Shown here: piece after piece, positions 16,933 through 24,927 of the stretch
How positions within the stretch are numbered: the first letter of the stretch is position 1
How the letters are laid out: each line of letters opens with the position of its first letter
Source of the DNA: JAGLTN01 sp035403325
GTDB lineage: Bacteria; Planctomycetota; Phycisphaerae; Sedimentisphaerales; Anaerobacaceae
Reading direction: 5' to 3'
Assembly: GCA_964492365.1 (NCBI GenBank)
Contig: CAZBKA010000015.1
Location: forward strand, 1-35,307
Length of the DNA stretch: 35,307 nt
Position numbers and translations under genes: made by a program
The notes under the pieces: generated by a model
Database searches by the model: none
What the model saw: only the letters and a program-made list of their open reading frames with translations
Told to the model about the DNA's origin: nothing

Positions 16933-19209
16933 TCACAGTATTACATTCCGCAGCCTTAAGGCATTACTGATGACTGAAACGGAACTAAAGCTCATCGCAG
17001 CGCCGGCAATAATCGGGCTAAGCAACAAGCCGAAGAATGGGTAAAGTGCTCCCGCCGCTATCGAAATACCAATCACATTATAGAGGAAGGCAAAGAATAG
17101 ATTCTGTCGAATGTTCCACATCGTGGCGTGACTAAGGCGGACTGCCTTGGTAATGCCGCGGAGGTCCCCTTTCACAAGGGTAATACCAGCGGTTTGCATG
17201 GCCACGTCAGTACCTGTACCCATAGCAATACCAACGTCAGCTTCGCTGATAGCTGGTGCATCGTTTATGCCATCACCAGCCATCGCAACATGTGCACCTT
17301 CGGCACGCAATTTCTTGACATAAGCAATTTTTCCAAGGGGTTCAACCTGGGCTTCAACTGCATCAAGACCAAGCTGTCTGGCTACAGCGGCAGCAGTACG
17401 GCGATTGTCGCCCGTAAGCATAATGAGCCTCAAACCAAATGCGTGGAGTTCACGGATAGCTTCAGCTGTGGTGGATTTGATCGGATCGGCAACCGCTAAA
17501 ATTCCTGTTGACTTGCCATCTATCGCGACAAACATTACTGTCTTACCTTCTTCTTGAAGTTTGACAGATGACGCTTCAAGCAGCTCCAAACCAGTGATTT
17601 TTTCATTCCGCAGAAAATCTGTTTTGCCAACCATCACAACATGACCGGCAACAACGCCGCTAACACCACCCGCTGTCACCGAGTAAAAGTCTTTCACAGC
17701 TTCAAAACTGATTCCTTGTTCTATGGCACCCTGCACAATTGCAGCAGCAAGAGGGTGTTCACTGTTCTGCTCCAGTGAAGCAGTCAGACGCAGAAACTCC
17801 CTGGCATCAAAATCGCCTGTGGGCTGAATATCCATAAGCTTAGGTTTGCCCTCAGTTAGAGTGCCAGTCTTGTCGATGACGAGTGTAGTAATTTTCTCCA
17901 GCCGTTCAAGTGCCTCAGCATTTTTCACGAGCACACCTTCCTGCGCACCACGACCGATGCCAACCATAACTGACATGGGGGTAGCCAAACCAAGTGCGCA
18001 TGGGCAGGCTATGATGAGTACCGCAACGGCATTGGCAATCGCGTGTGCGAGCTTTGGTTCCGGGCCAAGCCACATCCACAGGATAAAAGTAAACAACGAA
18101 ACAACCAATACTGTCGGCACAAAGATACCTGCAACCTTGTCAGCGAGACCTTGAATTGGCGCCCGGCTACGCTGAGCTTCGGCAACCATGTTCACAATCT
18201 GCCCAAGCAAACTGTCGCTGCCAACTCGATCAGCACGCATAACAAAACTGCCGGGACCATTGACCGTACCGCCCGTCACTTTGTCTCCGATGGTCTTTTC
18301 CACCGGGAGCGATTCACCAGTAATCATGGACTCTTCCACGCTGGAATGACCTTCCACCACTATGCCATCAACAGGTATCTTGTTACCAGGAACCACACGT
18401 AACAAGTCACCAACTTTCACCTGGTCGAGAGGAATTTCATTATCACCCGCTGGTGTTACTTGTCGAGCTGTAGGCGGTGCAAGGTTTAGCAATGCTTTGA
18501 TAGCACTGCCCGTGCGGCTGCGAGCACGGAGTTCAAGCACCTGACCGAGGAGCACCAGCACAATAATTACTGCGGCGGCCTCAAAATAGATAGCAACCTT
18601 GCCATCATGATGCATTGTGTTCGGAAATATGTCTGGCACAAGCATAGCAAAAGCACTAAAGATAAATGCTGCACCTACGCCAATCGAGATCAGCGTAAAC
18701 ATGTTCAAGTGACGTGTCACGATGGATCTCCAGCCACGATAAAAAAATGGCCCGCCCGTCCAACAGACTACGAGCGAAGCAAGTGTAAATTGTACCCAGC
18801 GTGAGGCGTGACCATTCACCCATGATTGCCTGGTTAATGCTGGGATCAGGTGAGCCATCGACAGGATAAACACAGGTAACGTTAGTGCGGCGGCTGCCCA
18901 GAAGTGATTTGTCATGTTATGCAGTTCTGTGTTTTCCTCGTCATCTATACCAGCTGTCACCGTTTTTGGTTCCAGTGCCATGCCGCACTTGGGACAATCT
19001 CCAGGATGGCCCTGCTGCACCTCCGGGTGCATCGGACACATGTAAATAGCTTCACCAGACGGATTATCTTTATGCTTTGCAGTGGTGGACGTTGACAGAA
19101 ACTTTTGCCGACAGTGGTCGCTGCAGAAGTAAAACATCTCTCCATTTCGTTCGGCACTAAGCGAGGTTGCTTTGTTAACCGTCATTCCGCAAATCGGGTC
19201 TTTGATCAT
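16933..19209 (-). CDS. copA: Copper-translocating P1B-type ATPase with YHS and heavy-metal-binding N-terminus
   Basis: A 758-residue metal-exporting ATPase. The N-terminus has a YHS domain (MIKDPICGMTV...FYFCSDHCRQKF, residues 1-45), then a heavy-metal-binding domain (YMCPMHPEV...CPKCGMALE, about 57-83) in place of the usual HMA domain with CxxC. The pump core has about eight membrane helices, the CPC metal site at 402-404 (ACPCALGLATP), the phosphorylation site D446 (DKTGTLTEG), the SEHPLA motif and GDGINDAPA. CPC with these motifs points to Cu(I)/Ag(I) export. An upstream in-frame start at 19275 is discarded: ATG 19209 has GGAAGGGAA and starts at the YHS motif. GC content is above the chemotaxis genes, hinting at transfer. 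Confidence 0.93.
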   Translation of the reverse strand: MIKDPICGMTVNKATSLSAERNGEMFYFCSDHCRQKFLSTSTTAKHKDNPSGEAIYMCPMHPEVQQGHPGDCPKCGMALEPKTVTAGIDDEENTELHNMTNHFWAAAALTLPVFILSMAHLIPALTRQSWVNGHASRWVQFTLASLVVCWTGGPFFYRGWRSIVTRHLNMFTLISIGVGAAFIFSAFAMLVPDIFPNTMHHDGKVAIYFEAAAVIIVLVLLGQVLELRARSRTGSAIKALLNLAPPTARQVTPAGDNEIPLDQVKVGDLLRVVPGNKIPVDGIVVEGHSSVEESMITGESLPVEKTIGDKVTGGTVNGPGSFVMRADRVGSDSLLGQIVNMVAEAQRSRAPIQGLADKVAGIFVPTVLVVSLFTFILWMWLGPEPKLAHAIANAVAVLIIACPCALGLATPMSVMVGIGRGAQEGVLVKNAEALERLEKITTLVIDKTGTLTEGKPKLMDIQPTGDFDAREFLRLTASLEQNSEHPLAAAIVQGAIEQGISFEAVKDFYSVTAGGVSGVVAGHVVMVGKTDFLRNEKITGLELLEASSVKLQEEGKTVMFVAIDGKSTGILAVADPIKSTTAEAIRELHAFGLRLIMLTGDNRRTAAAVARQLGLDAVEAQVEPLGKIAYVKKLRAEGAHVAMAGDGINDAPAISEADVGIAMGTGTDVAMQTAGITLVKGDLRGITKAVRLSHATMWNIRQNLFFAFLYNVIGISIAAGALYPFFGLLLSPIIAGAAMSFSSVSVISNALRLRNVIL

Positions 19210-19315
19210 ATCAATTCCCTTCCATTTGACTAGTTTAGCGATATCAGAAAACTGCCGGCACAACAATTCAAACAAATACGATTGTACTCATAATTCATTT
19301 TTCAAAATAGTAAAT

Positions 19316-20752
19316 TTATTCTCCCGTCGGTATCGGCGAAATAACCACCGTTCTTGGAGTCGGCTCAATCACCCTCATCGTCTTCCACTTACCAGTGATA
19401 AACCGCAACATAAACGCCACCGCTAGCAGACATACGTATGCCGTCGCCGCCGTCCAGGCAAAGTAGAGTCCATGCAATCCCCCCACCAGACGAATCGCCA
19501 GATAGGATGGCACTATCAACACAACCCAGCTCAGCACAACAGACATAATCATCACAAATCGGGTATCACCAGCCCCTTTGACTGCCGCCGAAAAGATTAG
19601 ATTGCCCGAATCGAATAAAGAATAAAATGCCACAAACAGTAATAGATTTATAACCAACGGCCGCAACATAGCAAACTCCGCCGCGTCCGCATTGGCAGCA
19701 AACGGATACATAAAAACATCCGGTAAAAGCCAATAGCCAATCGCAATGATAACCATGTAAGGCATGGTCATTTTCATTGCCGACCATGTGCTTCTCGCGG
19801 CAAGCAATGGTGCATCAGCTCCAAGATACCGGCCTACCATCGTACTGACCGCCGTCGAAAAACCAAGCATCGGCATAAACGTAAACGTATTGATTTGTAA
19901 CGCTATTGCGGTCGCAGTCAGTGACAGCGTATTGATCCGCCCGATAAATGTCAGAAACAACGACCACCCGACAACATCAAGCATAAACTGAACACCACTT
20001 GGCAGACCAAACCGCATCATTCGCATAAACAATTCGCTATCCGGCAACCACCCTGAAATGGTCTGATATTTTTCACGGTACTCCCGTTGCAAAAACAGCA
20101 TCGCAAATACAACCGTCGTAAAAATGCTTGCCACCACAGTTGCCCACGCTGCACCAGCAATACCCCAGCAGCCAAACCCCCAATGCCCGAATATCCACAC
20201 ATAGTCCAGCACGATATTGACCACCGTACCGCCGACATTAACCCACATTACTGTCCACATCTTCGCACGACCAGTATAGAAACATCCCAACACATTCGAT
20301 AGCAACGCCGGCAGAGAACCAATAAGAAGGATACGCATATACGTCGCCTCTTCATGCTGCAACGCCGCATCATGCCCCGCCCAATACACAATCGTTCCAC
20401 TAAACGGCGCTACTGCCGCCATAAAAAGTCCCGCGCCAATAGAAAAATAGATCCCCTGCCACACCGCAGCGCCAATCCGATGTGCCCGCCCCGCCCCGTC
20501 GTACTGCGCTACAAATATATTGACATATAACGCTGTCCCCAAAAACAAGCTGAAGATAGTAAAACACGCCATCCCCGAAAACATCGCCGCCGCCATTGCA
20601 TCACTTGAATAACATATCAAAAATACACGATCAATGAACATTTGAATAGTATAAGCGCTGGTACTTACGATCAACGGCAACGCGATCTTAAACACCTCTC
20701 CGCACCCGCCTGCACCATTCCAGTAATACGATAAATGTCTATTCATTTCCAT
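19316..20752 (-). CDS. MATE-family multidrug/cation efflux transporter
   Basis: A 478-residue integral membrane protein with about 12 hydrophobic helices in two homologous halves, the MATE (NorM/DinF) pattern. Typical stretches are FKIALPLIVSTSAYTIQMFIDRVF near the N-terminus, LDYVWIFGHWGFGCWGIAGAAWAT in the middle, and AVKGAGDTRFVMIMSVVLSWV in the second half. MATE proteins export cationic drugs or metabolites in exchange for Na+ or H+; the substrate is not predictable here. ATGs occur at 20752 and 20746; the upstream signal is weak (GGTAAG close, AAAGGGAA further). It lies 106 bases upstream of copA on the same strand and shares its raised GC content, so the two may have arrived together. 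Confidence 0.92.
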   Translation of the reverse strand: MEMNRHLSYYWNGAGGCGEVFKIALPLIVSTSAYTIQMFIDRVFLICYSSDAMAAAMFSGMACFTIFSLFLGTALYVNIFVAQYDGAGRAHRIGAAVWQGIYFSIGAGLFMAAVAPFSGTIVYWAGHDAALQHEEATYMRILLIGSLPALLSNVLGCFYTGRAKMWTVMWVNVGGTVVNIVLDYVWIFGHWGFGCWGIAGAAWATVVASIFTTVVFAMLFLQREYREKYQTISGWLPDSELFMRMMRFGLPSGVQFMLDVVGWSLFLTFIGRINTLSLTATAIALQINTFTFMPMLGFSTAVSTMVGRYLGADAPLLAARSTWSAMKMTMPYMVIIAIGYWLLPDVFMYPFAANADAAEFAMLRPLVINLLLFVAFYSLFDSGNLIFSAAVKGAGDTRFVMIMSVVLSWVVLIVPSYLAIRLVGGLHGLYFAWTAATAYVCLLAVAFMLRFITGKWKTMRVIEPTPRTVVISPIPTGE

Positions 20753-20833
20753 AGCTTACCAAATTTTCCCTTTTCGCCAATGGCAGGTATTTTTTTCGAT
20801 TTATATTCTCTGTGATGCCTAAATCTACTCCAC

Positions 20834-20876
20834 AAAAAAAGCCCGCATTGCAGAGAATATCATCTCTGCCGCGGGC
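20834..20876 (-). terminator. Rho-independent terminator after bioY
   Basis: A two-part stem: GCCCGC (20841-20846) pairs with GCGGGC (20871-20876), and GCAGAGA (20850-20856) pairs with TCTCTGC (20863-20869), with a six-base loop. On the minus strand it is followed by seven T (20840-20834). It sits 42 bases beyond the bioY stop and so closes the ahcY-bioY unit. Confidence 0.88.
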
Positions 20877-20918
20877 ATATATTAAACCATTTTTCAAAAA
20901 AAATCTAATCTATATCAG

Positions 20919-21512
20919 CTATTTGCCAAACCCTGCTTTATTAAGTAATTTCCACCCGGCAGGTAAAACAGCAACAGCCGCAATTACCTCAAATACACAT
21001 GCAGCAATAAAAGGATAAAGGCCTGCGACCAATGCACTTTGCAGACTACCTGTCAACACGGTCAACCAGAACACACCAAAAGTATAAATTGCTAAAGTCC
21101 CCAAAGTCATTGCTGCGGCAGTTTTCAAAACCGATCTGTCCCAACCCATCTCAGCCAGGCGACCAACTATCATCGCAGCCGCTGCAAAACCGACAAGATA
21201 ACCGCCAGTCGGGCCAAACAATACCCATGCTCCGGCTTTTCCCATTGCGAAGACCGGCAGGCCCATCGCACCCTGAGCAATATAAGTCAATACCGCAAAA
21301 CTGCCCCTGCCTGAACCAAGCATAGCAGCAATCATAAGAACCGCAAAGGTCTGAGCGGTAACAGGAACAACACTGAAAGGAACATAAAATGACACTTGCG
21401 CACTAAGTGCCAAAAGCCATGATGCCCCAATCACAACAGCCGCATTAACGACAAGTGCTTTTTTCTTTTCACAAGGAACCAGCAAATCCGCATATGTTAA
21501 ATTTCTCTCCAT
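20919..21512 (-). CDS. bioY: Biotin transporter substrate-binding component BioY
   Basis: A 197-residue membrane protein with about six helices, the S component that captures biotin in ECF-type or stand-alone uptake. Family marks are VPFSVVPVTAQTFAVLMIAAMLG, LTYIAQGAMGLPVFA and FGPTGGYLVGF. Length is typical. ATG 21512 has TGGAG 7 bases upstream. It lies 36 bases after the ahcY stop and ahead of a strong terminator, so the two are probably co-transcribed. No BioM/BioN (ATPase and T component) lie nearby; it may use shared ECF components elsewhere or work alone. Confidence 0.93.
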   Translation of the reverse strand: MERNLTYADLLVPCEKKKALVVNAAVVIGASWLLALSAQVSFYVPFSVVPVTAQTFAVLMIAAMLGSGRGSFAVLTYIAQGAMGLPVFAMGKAGAWVLFGPTGGYLVGFAAAAMIVGRLAEMGWDRSVLKTAAAMTLGTLAIYTFGVFWLTVLTGSLQSALVAGLYPFIAACVFEVIAAVAVLPAGWKLLNKAGFGK

Positions 21513-21548
21513 GAATCAACTCCATTTAAAAATTATTTTTCCATTTTA

Positions 21549-22967
21549 TTAATAACGATAGTATTCCGACTTGAACGGACCATCAACATCGATCCCAAGA
21601 TAGTCTGCCTGTTTTTGTGTAAGCTTTGTAAGATTTGCATTCAAAGCTTTCAGATGAAGCCTTGCAACTTCCTCATCAAGTTTCTTAGGCAGTGTATAAA
21701 CTTTATTTTCAAGCTTTTCACTTGCGAGCATCATCTGTGCCAGACATTGATTTGTGAAGCTGTTGCTCATAACGAAACTGGGATGTCCGGTAGCACAACC
21801 AAGATTAACCAGCCTGCCTTCAGCAAGTATGATAATCGACTTGCCAGATTTTAGTGTCCATTTATCAACCTGAGGTTTGATATTTTGTTTTACACAGCCC
21901 TTGGTTTCTTCAAGGTAGCGCATCTGGATTTCGCTGTCAAAATGACCAATATTGCAGACGATAGATTCATCTTTCATTTTTTCCATATGCTCACCACGGA
22001 TAACATCACAACAGCCGGTAGTCGTAACAAATATATCACCAATCGCAACTGCCTGTTCCATTGTCATTACCTGATAGCCTTGCATCGTTGCCTGCAGTGC
22101 ACAAATCGGGTCGATCTCAGTGACAACAATTCTTGCTCCGAGCCCAGCCATTGATTGTACACAACCCTTGCCAACATCACCGTAACCTGCAATAACGACA
22201 ACTTTACCTGCAATCATAACATCAGTCGCTCTTTTGATGCCATCTGCCAGTGATTCACGACAGCCGTAAAGGTTATCGAATTTTGATTTCGTCACAGAGT
22301 CATTCACATTGATCGCAGGAAATGGTAGATCCCCAGCCGCTGCCATCTGGTAAAGTCGATGTACGCCTGTAGTTGTTTCTTCTGAAACACCTTTAATATT
22401 TTTAACAACATTGGTCCAGCGATTCTTACTATCCTTAACACTGGCTTTGAGTCTGTCTATGATAATCTTAAATTCTTTATTATCAATTTCCTTCTTAAGG
22501 ATTGCCGGATTAGCTTCAGCTTTGGCACCTTGAACAATAAACAAAGTGGCATCGCCGCCGTCATCAACAATCATATCAGGACCCGAACCGTCAGGCCAGG
22601 TCAGTGCCTGTTCCGTGCACCACCAGTAATCTTCGAGTGTCTCGCCTTTCCATGCAAAAACAGGAGTCCTGCCAGCAACTGCAACTGCGGCGGCAGCATG
22701 ATCCTGCGTTGAGAATATATTGCAGGAAGCCCATCTTACATCAGCACCCAAGGCCTCAAGTGTCTCGATAAGCATTGCTGTCTGGATGGTCATATGCAAA
22801 GAACCCATTATTTTAAGCCCTTTTAAGGGTTTTTTCTTGCCATATTTTTCCCGTAATGCCATCAAACCCGGCATTTCTTTTTCTGCAAGCTGCATCTCCA
22901 TCCGGCCCCAATCGGCTAAACCAAGATCAGCAACCTTATATTTCAACTTCAAATCCACTTTCAACAT
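21549..22967 (-). CDS. ahcY: Adenosylhomocysteinase (S-adenosylhomocysteine hydrolase)
   Basis: A 472-residue cytoplasmic enzyme that splits S-adenosylhomocysteine into adenosine and homocysteine, removing the inhibitory product of SAM-dependent methylation. Marks: DDGGDATLF, the NVNDSVTKSKFDNLYGCRES segment, the NAD-binding loop IAGYGDVGKGCVQSM, GHPSFVMSNSFTNQ, and the C-terminal YYRY that closes the cofactor site. It is the longer form, with an insert of some 40 residues after the substrate region. AGAGG lies just before ATG 22967. No SAH riboswitch could be seen in the 170 readable bases upstream, but part of that region is lost in a gap. It is probably co-transcribed with bioY. Confidence 0.96.
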   Translation of the reverse strand: MLKVDLKLKYKVADLGLADWGRMEMQLAEKEMPGLMALREKYGKKKPLKGLKIMGSLHMTIQTAMLIETLEALGADVRWASCNIFSTQDHAAAAVAVAGRTPVFAWKGETLEDYWWCTEQALTWPDGSGPDMIVDDGGDATLFIVQGAKAEANPAILKKEIDNKEFKIIIDRLKASVKDSKNRWTNVVKNIKGVSEETTTGVHRLYQMAAAGDLPFPAINVNDSVTKSKFDNLYGCRESLADGIKRATDVMIAGKVVVIAGYGDVGKGCVQSMAGLGARIVVTEIDPICALQATMQGYQVMTMEQAVAIGDIFVTTTGCCDVIRGEHMEKMKDESIVCNIGHFDSEIQMRYLEETKGCVKQNIKPQVDKWTLKSGKSIIILAEGRLVNLGCATGHPSFVMSNSFTNQCLAQMMLASEKLENKVYTLPKKLDEEVARLHLKALNANLTKLTQKQADYLGIDVDGPFKSEYYRY

Positions 22968-23061
22968 ATTAACCTCTTAAATAGTTTGCCATTGTTCAGT
23001 CATCTATAAATCATTTTCAGAGCAGAATATAATGCAAAATGGCATTGTTTGCAACGATTAT

Positions 23062-23138
23062 TTATCTGCCTTTTTCCGCCATGCTGACCAAGGCATAAAC
23101 AGGAGCAATAAAACCTGTTATCGTATAAATCATCTTCC
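23062..23138 (-). pseudogene. Possible C-terminal fragment of a membrane protein cut by a gap
   Basis: On the minus strand, coming out of the gap, 24 residues (KMIYTITGFIAPVYALVSMAEKGR) are followed by a stop at 23062. The hydrophobic helix with a polar charged end looks like a protein C-terminus, but it is too short for family assignment and could be chance. The rest, if real, would be in the unsequenced 23139-23238 interval. Confidence 0.2.
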
Positions 23139-23238
23139 NNNNNNNNNNNNNNNNNNNNNNNNNNNNNNNNNNNNNNNNNNNNNNNNNNNNNNNNNNNNNN
23201 NNNNNNNNNNNNNNNNNNNNNNNNNNNNNNNNNNNNNN
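23139..23238. other. Scaffold gap (100 N)
   Basis: Exactly 100 unknown bases between the helicase stop and the ahcY upstream region. The true size is unknown, so an unseen gene could lie here. Confidence 0.95.
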
Positions 23239-23239
23239 G

Positions 23240-24637
23240 TTACTCTTTTGCAAATTTAGATCTTCTTGATTTACGCTGAGATTTCAGCTTTGGCTTTTTA
23301 GCCTGGTTCCTTTCCCTCCTTGAAAGGTGACCTCCTTCTTTAGAACCAGATTGTGCCGATGAAGCTCCATGAGACTTAACTCTGTCGTTAAACTTATTAC
23401 CTGATGACGACTTGCCGCCACCTGAATGTCTGTTGCGGGAATGTGATCCATCTCTTCCCCTATCGCCACCACCGCCGCCTCTTCTTGGTGGAGCAGAAGG
23501 TTCACCATTATCTTTCTCATAATTGAATCCATCAACCCATTTTCTTTCAATAGGCTTACCAATTACGTTTTCGATATCTCTTACAAGCCTGCGGTCGGAC
23601 TCAGTAGAAAAAGTAAACGCATCGCCTGTTTTAGCAGCTCTGCCTGTCCTGCCAATGCGGTGAATATACATATCTGCATCTTCGGGCACATCATAATTAA
23701 TAACATGGCTGATAGTTGAAACATCGATTCCTCTTGCAGCAATATCGGTTGCAATAAGTATCTTTACTTTACCGCTTTTGAAGTTAGCAAGTGCACGCTG
23801 TCTTTGCTGCTGGCTTTTGTCTTTGTGGATACAGTCAGCGTCAAAGCCATCCCTGCTCAATTTCTCAGCAACTCTTTTGGCCTTTGACCGGGTACGAGTG
23901 AAAACCAGTACAGAATCACTTTTGACTGTTCTCAAAAGTTCAACCAAAAGATCGGTCTTCTGACCTTGTGACACAGGGTATAGATAATGTGTAACTGCTT
24001 CTGCCGGCATCGATGCTTTTATTTCAACTTTGACAGGATCATTTAAGATCGAATCTGCAAACTTTCGTACTGAAGCAGGCATTGTTGCAGAGAACATCAG
24101 ATTTTGTCTCTCAGCAGGTAAATATTCTATAATCTTTTCAATATCAGGCATGAATCCCATATCAAGCATTCTGTCGGCCTCATCGAGAACAAGCGTCTCA
24201 ATATGTGAAAGATCTGTATCTGTACTGCTAAGTACATCCAAAAGTCTGCCGGGGCATGCGGTGACAATTTCCACACGATTTTTTAAATCTCTAAGCTGAG
24301 GTCTTTTGTTGACTCCGCCGTAAATGGAACAGCAACGAAACTTCGTTTTGCTGGCCAACATCTCGAATTCTTCTTTTATCTGCTCTGCCAGTTCCCTCGT
24401 CGGAGCAATAACAAGTACCCTTATCACTTTAATTTTGCCCATTATCAGGCGGTGCAATATCGGGATAGCAAACGCTGCTGTCTTGCCTGTACCTGTCTGT
24501 GCAAGCCCCATCACGTCTTTGCCATCAAGTATCGGTTGAATTACTCTTTTTTGTATTTCCGTTGGTACGGTAAAACCCATTTCGTCAATCGCTGCTAAAA
24601 TCTTAGGATGAATCTGAAACGCTGATCTAAAACCCAT
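23240..24637 (-). CDS. rhlE: DEAD-box ATP-dependent RNA helicase (RhlE-like)
   Basis: A 465-residue RNA helicase. Motifs in order: Q motif (FTVPTEIQKRVI), I (AQTGTGKTAAF), Ia (PTRELAEQ), II (DEAD), III (SAT), IV (VLVFTRTRSKAKRVAE), V (ATDIAARGID) and VI (HRIGRTGRA). The C-terminal 90 residues are Gly/Arg/Ser-rich and then strongly basic (LKSQRKSRRSKFAKE), typical of RNA-binding tails of this group. It unwinds short RNA duplexes in ribosome assembly or mRNA decay. A TTG at 24652 is in frame, but ATG 24637 has GGAAG just upstream and the standard N-terminus. It ends 2 bases from a gap and is divergent from the mannosidase gene. Confidence 0.94.
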   Translation of the reverse strand: MGFRSAFQIHPKILAAIDEMGFTVPTEIQKRVIQPILDGKDVMGLAQTGTGKTAAFAIPILHRLIMGKIKVIRVLVIAPTRELAEQIKEEFEMLASKTKFRCCSIYGGVNKRPQLRDLKNRVEIVTACPGRLLDVLSSTDTDLSHIETLVLDEADRMLDMGFMPDIEKIIEYLPAERQNLMFSATMPASVRKFADSILNDPVKVEIKASMPAEAVTHYLYPVSQGQKTDLLVELLRTVKSDSVLVFTRTRSKAKRVAEKLSRDGFDADCIHKDKSQQQRQRALANFKSGKVKILIATDIAARGIDVSTISHVINYDVPEDADMYIHRIGRTGRAAKTGDAFTFSTESDRRLVRDIENVIGKPIERKWVDGFNYEKDNGEPSAPPRRGGGGGDRGRDGSHSRNRHSGGGKSSSGNKFNDRVKSHGASSAQSGSKEGGHLSRRERNQAKKPKLKSQRKSRRSKFAKE

Positions 24638-24690
24638 TAAACTTCCAATCAATAAACAATTCTAAATTCTCAAAAATAAACCAATCCTTT

Positions 24691-24699
24691 ATTATAACA
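24691..24699 (-). promoter_or_regulatory. Extended -10 promoter for the RNA helicase
   Basis: On the minus strand TGT-TATAAT forms an extended -10 element (TGn plus a perfect hexamer), 53 bases before ATG 24637. No strong -35 is needed for such promoters, and none is seen. Confidence 0.5.
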
Positions 24700-24859
24700 C
24701 CGATGAGAAGAAAAGCACACACGAAATAAAAAACCCTCAAATATCGGCACACAAGGCCTCAAAAACCCACATATTATACAAAAAATCTTATTGCGTTTAT
24801 TTAACTTAGAAGCATTTCCCGTTTTGCTTGGCTGAATATTCTACAGTTTATGATTTTTG

Positions 24860-24888
24860 TTGAAAATCGCAGGAGGCTGAAATACAAT
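24860..24888 (+). promoter_or_regulatory. Sigma70-type promoter of the beta-mannosidase gene
   Basis: TTGAAA (24860-24865), a 17-base spacer and TACAAT (24883-24888) give a near-consensus promoter. Transcription would start near 24895, leaving a leader of about 33 bases with CGGAGTG before ATG 24928. Confidence 0.6.
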
Positions 24889-24927
24889 CACATTTTTATT
24901 AAAATATTTACCGGAGTGTATATATAA

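Noticed and set aside
17128..18804. Several plus-strand frames opposite copA
   Set aside because: Antisense shadows of a GC-richer gene, with no domain content.
22968..23138. SAH riboswitch upstream of ahcY
   Set aside because: The conserved core of that class could not be found in the readable part; the gap prevents a final answer.
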